The notes under the pieces: model-generated
The model's database searches: none
Told to the model about the DNA's origin: nothing
What the model saw: the letters and a program-made list of their open reading frames with translations, nothing else
Program-made: the position numbers and the translations under genes
Shown here: piece after piece, positions 1 to 12,602 of the stretch
How the letters are laid out: each line of letters opens with the position of its first letter
How positions within the stretch are numbered: the stretch's first letter is position 1
Source of the DNA: Meloidogyne chitwoodi
Taxonomy: Eukaryota; Nematoda; Chromadorea; Rhabditida; Meloidogynidae
Assembly (NCBI GenBank): GCA_015183035.1
Contig: JACZZP010000008.1
Coordinates: forward strand, 372,001 to 436,000
Reading direction: 5' to 3'
DNA: 64,000 nucleotides

Positions 1-1505
1 AATGATGAACCAAAATGTGTTGTATTATTATCTGTTGATGATGAAGCTGAAGATATTGAAAATGGGCAAATACTAGGAGAGAGTATCTTTTCATTTTCTT
101 CTTTATTTTGTTGTTTTTTTAGTTGAGGAGCAGCCTCTAGTTGGGCAAGGAGATAGGAACTTTGCATGTCAGAATAAATTGATTGCAGGGCATTTTCCTG
201 AAAATAATTAATTTTAAAAATTGAATAAGTCTTTGAAAAATAAGAAAATAAAGTTAAAATACCTAAATGCCCTCCCCTGACCTTAGAGCGTTAAAAGGGC
301 GTGGACGCGCACCCAAAAACAAATTTTAAATTTTTAACTCGCCTGAATCCCGTCAATTAAAAGTTGTGATGTAGTTAAATTATTCTCTATTAAATTGTGA
401 TTTTTTAATTTATTTTCTTCATTTATTTCATTGTTTTTTGTTTTGTAAAAATCTTCCAATTGCGCCCAAAGAGCTTGTCGTTGTCTACTCAAGTAGAGAC
501 AAAGCTTTTTTAATTCAACACTTTCAGATGTCATTTTAGCACATTTTTGTTCTAATCTTTCTATTCTTGTTTGATAACGTTGGATATCCTGAAATTTTAA
601 TTTTTTTTTTTGAATTTTTTTTGAAAATTTTTTGAAATTTTTTTTTAATTTTCCAATAATTTTGAAAAAATAAAAATAAAAAAAAATTCCACAAACTCGT
701 TGAACAACTTTATTATTGAATTGTCCCACTCTTTGCCATTCCCTGGCCAATTCTCTCTCTTTCTCACAATCAGAAGTTAGTCTTTGGATTAACGCAAGTA
801 ATTCTTGTTTTTCATTAGTTAAAAGTTTCATTTGTTCTTTTAATTGATTAATTTCCTCGAAAAGTGGCTAAAATAATTTTTTTTTAATTTTTATAATTTT
901 TATTTATTAAATTTATATTACCCAAAAACCCTTTTTATTGGCTTAAACTCAAATAAAGAATAAACAATTAAATATATTTAAAAGTATTTTTTTGCGCCAC
1001 CCACTTAATTGTGTATTGAAAGCCTGAAAAAGCTTGTTTTTACTTTTAAGGGCTTTAAGGTCCTTGAAAATGTTTAATAAATAAAATAAAATGAATAAAC
1101 AAAGAATAAGTAAAAATATAAAAATTGGAAAAAAAAATAAATTTAAAATAAAAATATTTTTTTATAAAAAAATAAAAAATACACCTCATTGTTTTTATTA
1201 TTTTTTTCAATCATTATACTCAAATTAGACATTAAACGCCTATTTTCTGCTTCCAAAGCCTTACACCTTTGTTTATAGGCTTCCAAGTTTGCAATAATAT
1301 CAAATTTTTGTTTATCAACTTTGTCTGTTATTTTTGAAGTTGAAGCATTACTAGAAATACTAGAATTACTACAAGTCTCTTTTTCTTCATTATTTTTATT
1401 TTTACAATTTGTAATAATAATATTGTCATTATTGTCAAATGAGTTTGTGTTTTTATTTTTTATTGTATTTGAGGAAAGAGAAGAAAAACGCCTCATTAAA
1501 CCCAT
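1..1505 (-). CDS. CCDC85/PICC-1-like coiled-coil protein (3' end outside window)
   Basis: Four exons on the minus strand, all joined in phase 0: 1505-1185, 867-697, 588-343 and 197-1, still open at the window edge. The start ATG at 1505 opens a low-complexity Asn/Ser/Lys N-terminus, followed by coiled coil. The diagnostic stretch combines KERELAREWQRVGQ in exon 2 with ELKKLCLYLSRQRQ in exon 3, the paired signature of the CCDC85 family. The C. elegans member, PICC-1, is an adaptor that recruits the RhoGAP PAC-1 to cell contacts, so a role at cell junctions or in polarity is inferred. The tail turns Ser/Thr-rich. The third intron (342-198) has a GC donor (CAG|GCGAGT); exon 4 begins ENALQSIYSDMQ. 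Family assignment is from motif memory. The exact first exon is less certain. Confidence 0.78.
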
Positions 1506-3284
1506 TTTGTAATAATCTGAAAAAAATTTTGAGTTTGTAAAATTTAACGAAGAATTTTTTATGTTTAAATAAAAATTGTTAACTTTTAAAAGTGAAATTG
1601 TAAAAAAAAGTTGTAAAAAAAGTTGTAAAATATAAACTTAAAAACAAAGTTTTAAAATTGTAAACTTAAAGTTGAAGTAAATACAAACTTAAGTTTATAA
1701 TATTTAATAGAGAAACATAGCTTAGCAGAAATATTTTACACTAAATAAATGTTCTAGTTGTAATATCATAATTGTAAACAACAAAAATGTTTGCCTATTA
1801 ATGTGGAAAAAGAACAATGTTTATACAAAAGATTTTTTTGGGGAAGGCCACATTGCATTAAGCAAAAAAAGAAAAGGAGAGAAATTTCTTTATCCGAATA
1901 TTAATAAATATATTTTTCTAAGCAAATTTGCAAAAAAAGTTTTTATTCCGCGTGAATGAGTAAAGATTTTTTTTAATTTTTACCTAAATTTTTTTAAAGT
2001 AATTATCTAAAGTGATTGATATATTTTGAGAAATACACATGTTTTAATTTTATTTAATAAAACTAGTATATAATATTATTTATTTAAAATATATTACTTT
2101 CATTTTTAAAGTTAAAGGATTAAAACAAAAAAAGCCTTTAAAAAAAAAATTTTTTTTTTTGATGGTCACTTTAAGTCTAAAAAAATAAAGGATGGGAGAA
2201 TGTATTTTAGTCTAAATTGGCCATAAAAGGAAAGAGTTAAAATGTGGGAAATGGGCAAAAAGGATTTTAAAATGATGCTTTTTTAAGTATTTTTTAAGGG
2301 AAAGGTATACGCTTAAAAATAAAAAAAAATTAAATATATTTTCTCAAGAGAAAAAATAATAAAATAATATTTTTTATTAACCTATCAAAGCTTTATCTCA
2401 ATTTCCAATCATTTTTCATTCCCCAAATCGGCCTCGGAAAATAATTACTATAAAATTACTAAATAGTTTATATTTGGTTGATTGACCAAAATAAATAATA
2501 TTAGAGTCTTAAGATGTTTTTAGAGAAAAATAACTTTTAGTGAAATATTTGAGACTCTAATGGGCAAAAATTAAAATAAAAATTATTTTAATTAAAAAAT
2601 GACTTTGACATTGGCATTTTGTCAAATAAAAAAAATAATATTTTTTTTGAGTGGATTATGTAAAAGGTAAATAAAAAGAAAAAGAGAAGAAAAATATATT
2701 TAGTAATTTAAAAATAAGGTCAGTGAGGTAAAAAGTACAAAAAGTGGTGGATTGCGCGAAGATGAGTGATCTTTATGCATTAAAAAATAATTTTTAATTG
2801 AAAAAAACTTTAAAAAAAGTAATAAAATTGTTATCTTGTAATTTTAAATTTTTTTAAAATATTTAAAAATAAAATATTAAAAAAAATAAAATTAAAGAAA
2901 AAAATTAAAATAAAAGAAAAAAAATTAAAATAAAATTTAAAAAATAAAAAAAGTGTTAGAATTAATTTTTAAATAATTTAAAAATTAAATATAAAATTGG
3001 AAAATTAAAAAAAAAGAATATATATATATATTTCACTAATATTTTTCTCTTAATGCGCAAAGATGATAAATTAAAGAGAAAAGAATGATGAATTTATTTT
3101 TTTTTCAAGTTTTTGTCTTTAAGGAATTAAATGATAAATTAGTTTCTTTTATTTTATTTTTATTTATAGAAGATAGGGACACAGAGACATAAAAAAGAAC
3201 AAAAAATTGATTAATGAATATATAGGGGAAAATATTTTATTTCATTTAAATAATGCTTTAAAAATAATGCGTAATTTAAATAAA

Positions 3285-3385
3285 TAAACTTGGAATTGTA
3301 AAAATAAATAAACTTGGAATTGTAAAAATTAATAAACTTAGAATTGCAAAAATTAATAAACTTGGAATTGTAAAAATAACTAAAC
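3285..3385. repeat. Short tandem repeat, about 23 bp unit
   Basis: Four imperfect copies of a unit reading roughly AATAAACTTGGAATTGTAAA lie head to tail in intergenic DNA. No function is suggested. Confidence 0.7.
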
Positions 3386-5164
3386 ATTTAATTTTTTTTT
3401 AAATATTTTTGGCTTGCTTAAAACATCTGTTTGAAAAAATCCCTTTAGCGCGCATTTATTTTTTTATTTTTTAGTAGCCTTGAGATATTTTTGTTTTTGC
3501 CCTCAGTGATATATAGAAATTTTTTAAGGACATTTTTATTTATTTTTTCACATGTGTAGGCTTAGGAGCATAAATAAAACTTTAAATAAAGGCAAAATAA
3601 ATATTAAAAAAAAAATATAATAAATATTCCCTGTTGGAGCTGAAGTATCCGAATTAGAGAAAATAAGCCCTATTCATTAGAAAATTAAATAAATGATTTA
3701 GTTATCGATTTTTAATATAAAATAGATGATCTAAATTAGAAAACTCAAAATTTTTGGTGCTTAAAATGAACTAAAAAAATGTTTTTAAGAGAATAACAAT
3801 TTAATTCAAAGAGAAAAAATTAATTGAAAGGAAAGAGATGAAAAGTTTAAAGCGGTGAGTTTTGATATTTTTTTTAGTAAAAAGAGAGATCTCTTATTGA
3901 CAGCAGAATAGAAGAAAAAGACACTTTTAACTATTACAACACACTAGGGGGCCAAGGGCAACGAATAGATTTAATGAAGAATTTGTTGTTGGGGAAAGTT
4001 GATAGGGTGATGAAATGGAGGGTGATTTTAGTCTTAATTTTTGTTTTTTTAATATTTTAGGGTTTCGGAATTATAGTTTTCGAATTTAAATAATTATAGG
4101 ACATTAGAGTCTCAAATATTTTAATTTTTAAAATTTTTGCTAAAATATTAAAATAAAGTATGGACTAAAACAACTAAAATGTGACTGCTAAAATGGCCTT
4201 GCCCTGTTAAATAAAAAAAATAAAAATAAAAGAGAGTTATAGTTCATGCTGTGACTGGGAAAGTAGAAGAAGATTGATGTATTAAAATAAACACATTTTT
4301 GTAATTTATATATATTTTTAAATAATAAAGAAAATATTATAGCTTTTCCAAAAGCTGATTCAGCTAAAAATTAAAAAAAAGTTGTAAAAACCAACTTACA
4401 ACTTTTTTAAACAAACTTGAATTTTGAGTGTTTTGAAAAAGCTGTAAATTGGATTTGTAATAAAATTAAACTTTAAAATATTTAAAAATTTTATATTAAT
4501 TTTATTAAATTAAAAATTAAAAAAATATAATTTTTTTAATAAATCTCTGACCAAAATTTAGTAGAAAATAGAGAGTTTGTTTTAAATTTTGTCTCAACTA
4601 TTAATTAAAATTTATAATTTAATCTTTAAAAAATATAATAAAATCTTCAAAAAATAATAAAATGTTTAAAAAATAATAAAATGTTTAAAAAATAATAAAA
4701 TTGAATTTATAAAATTAAATTATAATTTTAACGGTCAGTTAAACATGAAAAAACATGAGAGGTACACCACTAAAAACTAGAAGATGAAGGGAATGTCTTC
4801 TAAGGTATAAAAATGAGGAAAATAAAGACAATAATCAATGGTGTGTATTAAAAAAGAGGGAACGTTTTTTTATCCTTTTTATATTTTTTCCCTCAAAAAG
4901 ACTAGTTCATGAGATTTTTTTTATTTTTTTTTAACCGCAGAGGATTGAAGAAAAATTATTTTTTTTTTAATTTTTCCGGTAAATTAATCTTCTTTTTATT
5001 TCTTAAAAAATACAATGTGTGTATTTCTACGATTTTGTTTTGTTTTGGTTAAAATAATGAAGAATATAAGTATTTTTTGAAGTAATCCGCCAAGTTTTAA
5101 TTTGCAGCTTTTTTAAATTAACAAAAATTTTTGAGTGTTTGAAAAAGCTGTAAGGTTGGATTAA

Positions 5165-5460
5165 GTTAACTTTAAAATATTGCTTCACCTCAAATTTTCT
5201 AAACTTTCAAAAAAATTTTTCTCAAAAACTAGTCTGTGAATTTTTAAATTTCATAGCTCATTCGATTCAGTAATTCATCCTCTTTCGAATGATACCATAT
5301 TAATCAATTTTTCAAAGATAGAAATTTTTTTATAAAAATTAAAAAAAGTTGGAGTGAAGGAATATTTTAAAGTTTGATAAAAAAATTTTCTCCGAATCAT
5401 ATTCGCTGTAATTTGTATCATTTGTAGAGCTTGAAAAACTGAATCGAATGAGCTATAATA
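5165..5460. repeat. Dispersed repeat, uninterrupted copy of the family at 43145-44165
   Basis: This stretch matches the repeat at 43145-44165, where the copy is interrupted by two younger insertions. Shared landmarks are ATTGCTTC, TTCTAAACTTTCAAAAAAA, TCATAGCTCATTCGATTCAG and an inverted end with GAATCGAATGAGCTAT. It therefore acts as the empty-site reference for those insertions. Its ends form a loose inverted repeat, so it is probably a non-autonomous DNA element. Confidence 0.6.
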
Positions 5461-6094
5461 GACCTTCTAAAAAAGAAGGCTTTGTGAGATATGATTTTTT
5501 GAAAAAATGTTGGGAGGAAGGAGTGGATGAACATATTAAATTAAAAAAAAATTGTTTTTTGTTTTTTATTGTTTCTAATGTTTTAATAATTAAAAAACAA
5601 AGTAACACACACCTTTTAAAGGAGGTGGTATTTTTTAAATTTTTTCCTTCTTGGAATTGATAAATTTAAAAATTAAGAAAATATTTGAAAATATTTATTA
5701 TTGTTAGTATTAATAAATTTTGAAATTCTATTCATTAAAAAAATTTTTTTTTTAATTTTTTTTTAATTTTCTGCGAGTACTTAGTTACTAAATTTACTAC
5801 AAAAAAAGGTAATTTTTATTTAATTTTTTTTTGTTAACTTCTTTTATTTATTATATTATTTTAATATTATTTTTTAATAATATTACATTATTAAAAACGT
5901 TTTTTGCAAAAAAAAATTTTATTTGAAAAATAAGTAAAAATTAACTATACCAATTTAGAGCTTTGTTACATTTTTATTTTTTTTATTATTAATTTTATGC
6001 TTAAAAAAAGCTATAAATATAATAAATTAATTTAATTGAACAGAAAAATAATTTATTTAAAAGGTAATAATTATTTTAAGCAAAATTAGTGTGC

Positions 6095-6345
6095 GCGTAA
6101 AAAGTGGTCGGTTCACTTCTAGGCTTATAACTTGGCTGATAATTAATTTTATTTTTTTATTTTTTCAGAAAATAAAGTTAAGTTGCTATTTTTTAAGAAA
6201 TTAAATTTAAAAAAAATTAAAAATTTTTTTTAATGCAAGTTTTGCTTTTTAAAAGCTCGCGCTGGTCTGTTCACTTCTAGGCTTATAACTTGGTCAATAA
6301 TTAAAATTATTTTTTTTAATTTTTTTAAAAAATTAATTTAGGTTT
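6095..6345. repeat. Direct repeat pair upstream of the first receptor gene
   Basis: Two copies of a segment containing GTTCACTTCTAGGCTTATAA lie about 160 bp apart (near 6110 and 6270), each followed by an AT-rich tail. The pair lies within 500 bp of the start of the chemoreceptor gene at 6572. It may simply be a degenerate repeat. Confidence 0.5.
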
Positions 6346-6571
6346 CTATTTTTAATAAAAATTGTAAGAAAAATTATAAATTTATTTTTGCAATTTTTTT
6401 ATTAAAAAATTGCACATAAACGCATGCTCTAAAGTAACTCTTTCATTCTATGTTCTTCCGTTAATTTAATTTTTATTGGAAAATTAAATTATTTTTAAAT
6501 ATTTCTTTTATTAATTATTAAAGTGTCAGCCAAACCTTTATTTTATCTATTTATTTTTTAAGAAAATAAAA

Positions 6572-9108
6572 ATGAACAATTCACAAGGTGACCAAGTTGG
6601 ATTAACACTTGCTTATACTATTGTATTTACTGAATTATTTGTTGATTTAATTGGATTACCTATATCTTCGCTTAATTTTTATATGATCTCAAAGACTTCG
6701 GTAAGAGGAATTTTTTGAGAAAAATTTTCAAAATTTAAAAAAAAAATTTTTCAAAATTTCAAAAAATTTAAAAAAATTTAAAAAAAAAATTTTTCAAAAA
6801 TTTTCAAAAATTTCAAAAAATTTAATTATTTCCCCATTCCCTTCAGATAATTCACAAAAATCTAAAATTTATTCTTCTCTGTCAAAGCGGAGCTTATTTA
6901 ATGCGTTTTATCTGTAAATTATTTATTGCTATACCCATTAGATTATTTGGATCATTTATTCTCTGGCATGAATCATCCAATCCAATAACTCTTTTTCTTT
7001 TTTATTCAAATGTTTGTTTTCGAACATTTTTGAGTCATACAATTTTATTGGAGAGAAGTTTGGCCACTTTATGGGCCAAAAAATATGAAAAGTCAAAAAG
7101 TAATTTATACAGTATTTGTTGGTTTTCAATTGCTGTAAGTTAAATTATATTTTAATTATTAAATTAATTTAATTGATTTATTTAATTTTATTTTAATTAA
7201 ATTATTTATAATATAAGACCTCCAAAAATAAAGTTAAATATTCTTCTCTAATATTCCCTAGAGGGAGCAGGCCAGTTTACCGCAAGGCCGATTTACCGCA
7301 GAGCTATAACTTATTTTACATTTACCAAAAATTTTCGACCCAAACATGGTTCGACTCAGCTCGACGAGCTGAGTCGAATGACACTAAGATCTCTATTATA
7401 TGACAATTATAAACAGAGTTATAGCCCTGCGGTAAACCGGCCTTGCGGTAAACTGGGGTGTACCTTCCCTAGAATATACTTTCTGAGGTTTTCCTCTTCA
7501 AATCAAAATTATTTAATTTTTCAAAATTTATTATACAAAGTCAGTTGAATCTTTAAAAGGAGAAAATGGAATAATTTATTTAAATAATAATTTCAGCTTA
7601 TATATAGAATTTTAGGCAAACAAATAAATTATAGTTTAGGAAAGGTCAAGACAATTTTAGTTTTGGGAAAAATATAAATTTTATTATTTTTATGTTTTAT
7701 TTATTCTAATATTTATTTGGCCTAATTAGTGTGACCTCAAAAATAATTAATTAATTAATTTAAATGCTTAAATTAAATTAAATAATTTAAAAAAATTGAT
7801 CAAATATGTACATCCTTTTATTTTTAGGACAAATTGGAGATTTTTTAAACAGAGAGGAGAATTAATTTTTATTTTTAAGATGTTTGCGGTTTTATGTAAT
7901 GCTATTTCACAACAACTGTCAGAACGAAATAATGGAGCGCGAGCAACGCCTGTTACGCTGGCGAGTTCATATGTTGTTTTGATTATTTCTTTCATTGAAT
8001 TTTTTGTAAGTTTTTTTGTCGATTTGGACATTTTGTCCTTTTTGTCAATTTGAACATTTTGTCCTTTTTGTCAATTTGAACATTTTGTCCTTTTTGTCAA
8101 TTTGGACATTTTGTCCTTTTTGTCAATTTGGACATTTTGTCCTTTTTGTCAATTTGAACATTTTGTCCTCTTTGTCAATTTGGACATTTTGTCAATCGAA
8201 AAATTTAAATAAACTTGATTACAGTTATTCATTCTATTATTGGAATACAATAAGAAAAAATTAATTGCCACCAAAGAGAAGGAGAAATATGGTAATTATA
8301 TTCTAGCAGAGAGATACCAGGCTAGTTAATTTAATTTTTTATTAAAAATTTGATTTTTTATTAAATATTGGAGAATTTTAACAATAACTCCCAGGGTCTA
8401 CAATTAAATATTTTTAAGTTTTACAATTTTAGTTTCAAGTTTATTTTATTTTCAAGTTTTACAATTTTAGTTTCAAGTTTATTTTATTTTTAGTTTTACA
8501 ATTTTATTTTCAAGTTTTAAAATTTTATTTTTAAGTTTTACAATTTTATTTTCAAGTTTTACAATTTTATTTCAAGTTTTACAATTTTATTAAAAAATTT
8601 TTTTATTTTTTAAAGCACTTGGAAAATGTCAGAACTGGTGGACAATTAATCCCAACATTAATCTGTCAATTATTATTTATTTTGGCTTTGGCTCAAGCAC
8701 AAACTTGGGTAGTTTTTGAAATGATACCAAATAAATTTTATTTGGCTTTAGCTGTGAGTTTATTTAATTTTTTGAATTTTAATTTTTAAAGATTCAAGCA
8801 AATAATTTGGCTGACGCTGTTTTGTCTATGCTAGCGGAAACTTGTGTTATTATGTAAATATTTAATTTAAAAAATAAAAAAATATTTTTTGAGTTTACAA
8901 CTTTTTTAGTTTTCATCCATTCCTCCGTCGCGACATTTCAAATTTTTTCAAAAAAAAATTTATGAAAAATAGAATATCTGACCCTTCTATAATGTCAATG
9001 TATTTGAAGAAAGAAAACCAACAAATTGATCATTTTAAAATTTTAACAAATTCTTGGGAAACTAAGGCATCAAATAATAAAATATTTATTAATAAATACA
9101 ATGTTTAA
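6572..9108 (+). CDS. Nematode 7TM chemoreceptor, Sre/Sra-superfamily-like (receptor A)
   Basis: Six exons: 6572-6700, 6847-7134, 7880-8005, 8616-8753, 8792-8853 and 8910-9108, giving 313 residues with every junction in phase. Several hydrophobic segments fit a seven-helix serpentine receptor. After helix I comes a loop with HKNLKFILL. Helix III is followed by ERSLATLWAKKYEK, resembling the ER..AT...YE motif of nematode Sre-type receptors. Helix VII is followed by HPFLRRDISNFFKKK, the usual short cytoplasmic basic segment. Such proteins sit in the membrane of chemosensory neurons; the ligand is unknown. The intron before exon 3 contains a MITE (7263-7464) and the next intron a 26-bp tandem repeat. 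The family subclass is a guess. The acceptor of exon 3 was chosen by phase. Confidence 0.75.
7263..7464. mobile_element. MITE with 9-bp target duplication, in an intron of receptor A
   Basis: The ends GGGAGCAGGCCAGTTTACC and, inverted, GGTACACCCCAGTTTACC enclose 202 bp. The flanks carry a 9-bp duplication TTCCCTAGA (7254-7262 and 7465-7473). The long terminal inverted repeat continues through CGCAAGGCC..TTTACCGCAG. The centre holds the palindrome TCGACTCAGCTCGACGAGCT. A related element with the same outermost bases is at 23599-23818. Confidence 0.8.
8010..8200. repeat. 26-bp tandem repeat in receptor A intron
   Basis: About seven head-to-tail copies of a 26-bp unit around ACATTTTGTCCTTTTTGTCA, alternating between two variants. 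It lies in the intron after exon 3. Because 26 is not a multiple of three, the long open frame across it is a 78-bp periodic artefact. Confidence 0.85.
8400..8595. repeat. Degenerate T-rich repeat in receptor A intron
   Basis: Repeated TTTCAAGTTTTACAATTTTA units of about 24-35 bp fill the end of the intron before the exon at 8616. It is simple-sequence expansion with no other signal. Confidence 0.6.
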
Positions 9109-9587
9109 TTAATTAAATTAATTTTTAATTAATTTGTTTAAAAATTTCCTATTTTTCTCCCATTTTCCTCGCATTTTTGAGACAAAATAAAATTTAAAAA
9201 ATAAAAATATTTTTTAAAAATTTGTTTATACACATGCAAAAAAGCTTTATTTTTTATTTATTTCCTTTTCTATTTTTATGTGCTTCTAATTTGCGTGAGG
9301 AAAAAAAAAATTTTTTTAAATCTATCCCTCCTTTTTTCTTCTTTCTGAGACTAGTAAAATAGAGATGAAAATAAACTTGGTTAAATATTTTTTTATTTTG
9401 TTTTTTTTTTGCATTTCTTAAAGGATATTTTTTTAATTTTACAATTTATTTTATTTTTAAAAAATTTTTCAAAAAAATTGATATTTAGCGAAATTTAAAA
9501 AAAAAGTTCAAAATTTTTTGTAAATTGGAAATTTCGTTTTATTACTAATAACTTTAATTTAAAAATTAAATTTTTAAATTAAAAAAT

Positions 9588-12357
9588 ATGGAAAAATTAA
9601 ATATTTTTGGTGACGAAACTAATTTAATTATTTTTGATCAACAACAACAATTACCTCAACACAAATTTATTGGACATCATTGCTCAATTAAATTTCTTCA
9701 AATTTCATTTTGGTTAGAAAACATTTAAAATTAAATTTAAAAATTATTTAAATTAATTTAAAATTATTTTTTCATAAAATCTCGTTATAAGTTCATCTGT
9801 ATTATAACGAGTTTGGCCAATTAAAAGACCTTTTATTGGAATAAATTATTTTAAAAATTATTTTTTAATTTTTAAATATAATTTATTTAGGTTAGTAATA
9901 GTGTTAGATATTGTTCTTGCCTTGCTTGGAATATTTATGAATGCGTTAATAGTTCCATCAGCGCTTAATGCTAGGCCTATTCCTTTTCGAACAAGACGAT
10001 TTTTGGTAAATTTATTTAATTTTAAATCTATAAAATTAAAAAAAGTTTATAAAATTCTCCGAATTTTATTAAAATATTCCGGAAAGTTTTACAATTCTTC
10101 AGTAAAATTGTAAAATATTCCGGAAAGTTTTACAATCCTTCAGTAAAATTGTAAAAACCTTCCGGAAAGTTTTACAATCCTTCAGTAAAATTGTAAAAAC
10201 CTTCCGGAAAGTTTTACAATCCTTCAGTAAAATTGTAAAAACATTCCGGAAAGTTTTACAATCCTTCAGTAAAATTGTAAAAACCTTCCGGAAAATTGTA
10301 ATTTTCGAATTTTGATAAAGTTTGAAAAAATCAAAATTTAAATTAATTTTCTTTTTTTAAATTTTAGTCATCAATAACACTTAATTATTCTCTTCTTTCA
10401 TCAATTTTATTAACTAAAAAATGTTTTTGGTTATATTTTTCTTTTTTCAACCAAAAAGGTCATCATTGTATACCAACATTTACTTTAACAACATGTAAAT
10501 TACAAGAATTTCCTTTAATTTTTATTTATTTATATTCTATTGGTTTACCCCTTATTTTTGCTTTACAAATGGCTTTTAATCGATGGTTTAGAAAAAATAA
10601 AAAAATTAATAAAAAATTTAATTTTTATCAGAGGGAAATTATTTTACAAAATTTCCAGTCTAGAAGGTATTTTTTAATTTTTAAATACTTTTCCTATACT
10701 CTAATGCCCTAATTTAATCAAATGTCCTCTACTATGACCTCTTACTCTAATGTCGCCTGCGGTTTCCTTCATACAGTATCCAAAATATTTATTAATTAAA
10801 AATCCAAAAATTAAGAAAGAGTTTCTCTAATAATAAGGACAAATTTTGAATGACTGCTTTACAATTAGAATAAATCTAATTTTTTTATTTTAGAGTAAAA
10901 AAATTAATAATTTATGAAAATAATAATAATAATATAAAAGAAAATTATCATCGTTATTCTAATATTTCTGAAGAAGAATTAAAAAAATGGAAAATAAAAA
11001 ATCCTAAGCCTTTTCCACTGCCTTATTGGCTATGTTCAACAAAACAAATTATTTTAATTGTTTTATGTTTTGGAATAGCTTTGTTTTTTACTGCTTTTGA
11101 TAAATGGGATGATGGACATTTAAAACGAAGCAGAATGGTTAATGTAATTTTTTTAATTTTTAAAAATTTTTTAAATCAAAAATTAGTATTTAAATAAGCT
11201 TAGGGTGACCATTTTTATTAATTAAAAATTTTAAAATAATGACAACTTAGAATCTTTAAATTATGCATAATTCTTCTATATAGTATTAACTAATTTCTAC
11301 TAAAATTTAAAATTTTTTGGTTTTATATTTTCAAAGATAAGACAAAAAACTAAAAATTTCTATCAAAAATTAGACTTTTTCGGCCATAATTATTTACCTA
11401 GTTAACCAAAAATTCTGAAATTTTTAGTAAATTTAGTTAACACTTTTAAGATTATAATTGCAAAATTTCATGCAGATAGGTTTATTTTTCGGCATTTTAT
11501 GAGGCGCGAAGTAATGCTAATTGGGGAAAAACCGCATGTTCACACAGGCTCGCATTTGTTTAAATTAAAAAAAAAATTTAATTAAATTTATTTAGTATAA
11601 TATTTTTAATTTATTAAAAATTAAGTGTTCAATAATTCTGGCTATTCGTCAAAAAAGTTTAGCATTTGGATTTCTTACATTAATTTTAATTTGTCAATTA
11701 CTACAATCTCTCCTTTGGTATTTTATTCCTCTCAAGCCAATTAAAAAGGAAAATAAAAAAGTTTCAAAAATTTAAAATATTTTTACTTTTAATTAATTTT
11801 AGTTTACCCGTCGACATTCCTCCATTTTTAATTTTTTGGTATTTTCCTGTAGAGATTTATTTTTGATAGAGGCTATTGGGTGGTCTTTAGTTGCTTTACT
11901 TACTGGACTTGCTTTATTTCAGCAATTTGTTTTGACTAATCCGTGTAATAAAGTGAGTGAATTTTTGATCAAATGAGTGATTTTACCCTAGTGACCAAAT
12001 GAGTGATTTTACCCTTAGTGACCAAATGAGTGATTTTACCCTTAGTGACCAAAGGAGCTTAATATTTTAAATTAATATTTCATTAAATTAATATTTCAGT
12101 GCACTCAGTTGGCAGTTGAATTACCTTTCACAACCTTGCCTTTGCTTATTTCACTTTTACATCCAATACTTTTGTTATTTTTAATAGCTCCAATTCGCTA
12201 CTCAGCCCAACGTTTCTTCCCATTACTTTCTAAATTACTACCAACACAAGAACCGGTAAATTAAATAAATAAATTTTTGCATAATTTATTTTTAAAGGTG
12301 ACACCACCTTTGCCACGACACTTTCCTTCTGTTCGCATTTTAGTTACTGAACATTAA
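9588..12357 (+). CDS. Nematode 7TM serpentine receptor (receptor B)
   Basis: Eight exons: 9588-9712, 9891-10005, 10368-10666, 10894-11143, 11626-11760, 11803-11952, 12100-12255 and 12298-12357, totalling 429 residues with consistent phases. Hydrophobic segments occur near the N-terminus (FWLVIVLDIVLALLGIFMN), in LIFIYLYSIGLPLIFALQM, QIILIVLCFGIALFF, FLTLILICQLLQSLLWYF, IGWSLVALLTGLALF and LPLLISLLHPILLLFLI. The last is followed by APIRYSAQRFF, typical of the end of helix VII in worm chemoreceptors. A long polar, Asn-rich third loop separates the middle helices. It lies tandem to receptor A but is not closely similar. Its last exon (VTPPLPRHFPSVRILVTEH) has been copied three times into the downstream E-gene locus. 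No ligand can be inferred. Exon 5 uses a weak GTTTCA donor. Confidence 0.72.
10070..10310. repeat. Minisatellite with TTCCGGAA, in receptor B intron
   Basis: About five copies of a 46-bp unit built from CCGGAAAGTTTTACAATCC and TTCAGTAAAATTGTAAAAA. Each unit is nearly self-complementary (TTTTACAAT against ATTGTAAAA). The same words occur in introns of the S28 peptidase gene (53210-53330 and 54525-54730). Confidence 0.8.
11955..12058. repeat. 31-bp tandem repeat in receptor B intron
   Basis: Three copies of a unit reading about GACCAAATGAGTGATTTTAC plus CCTTAGT, directly after the donor of exon 6. It also contains GTGAGTGA words similar to the donor itself. Confidence 0.7.
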
Positions 12358-12602
12358 AATAAAATAAAAAGAAAAATCTAAATAAATTTTATATGTACTA
12401 CTTTTTAACAATTTATCATGCTAAAAATTAATTTTTTTATCGAGGCTTAGAATTTAGAGATTTTAAAACTAGAATATTTTAAATTTTAGAGAATAGGGGA
12501 ATTTGATTGTTTACTAAATAATTTAATCTCCAATTCTGTTTCCAACGTCCATTTTTACTGACTTGTTATTTTTCTTATTTCCTTCTTGGTTACATCATTC
12601 TC

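Larger units (their letters stand above)
1506..6571. other. AT-rich intergenic region, no gene seen
   Basis: About 5 kb of strongly AT-rich sequence with many homopolymer runs and no convincing exon. Visible structure is limited to a short tandem repeat near 3285-3380, repeated ATAAAATGTTTAAAAA units near 4625-4700, small palindromic repeats near 4375-4455 and 5085-5170, a dispersed repeat at about 5165-5460, and a direct repeat at about 6095-6345. The open frame at 5448-5660 lies in repeat DNA and is not credible as a gene. Confidence 0.6.

Noticed and set aside
8016..8264. Cys/Phe-rich 82-codon frame
   Set aside because: It is the 26-bp intronic tandem repeat read in one frame.
8010..12058. 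CRISPR-like arrays
   Set aside because: Repeats are contiguous tandem units without unique spacers, and the genome is eukaryotic.
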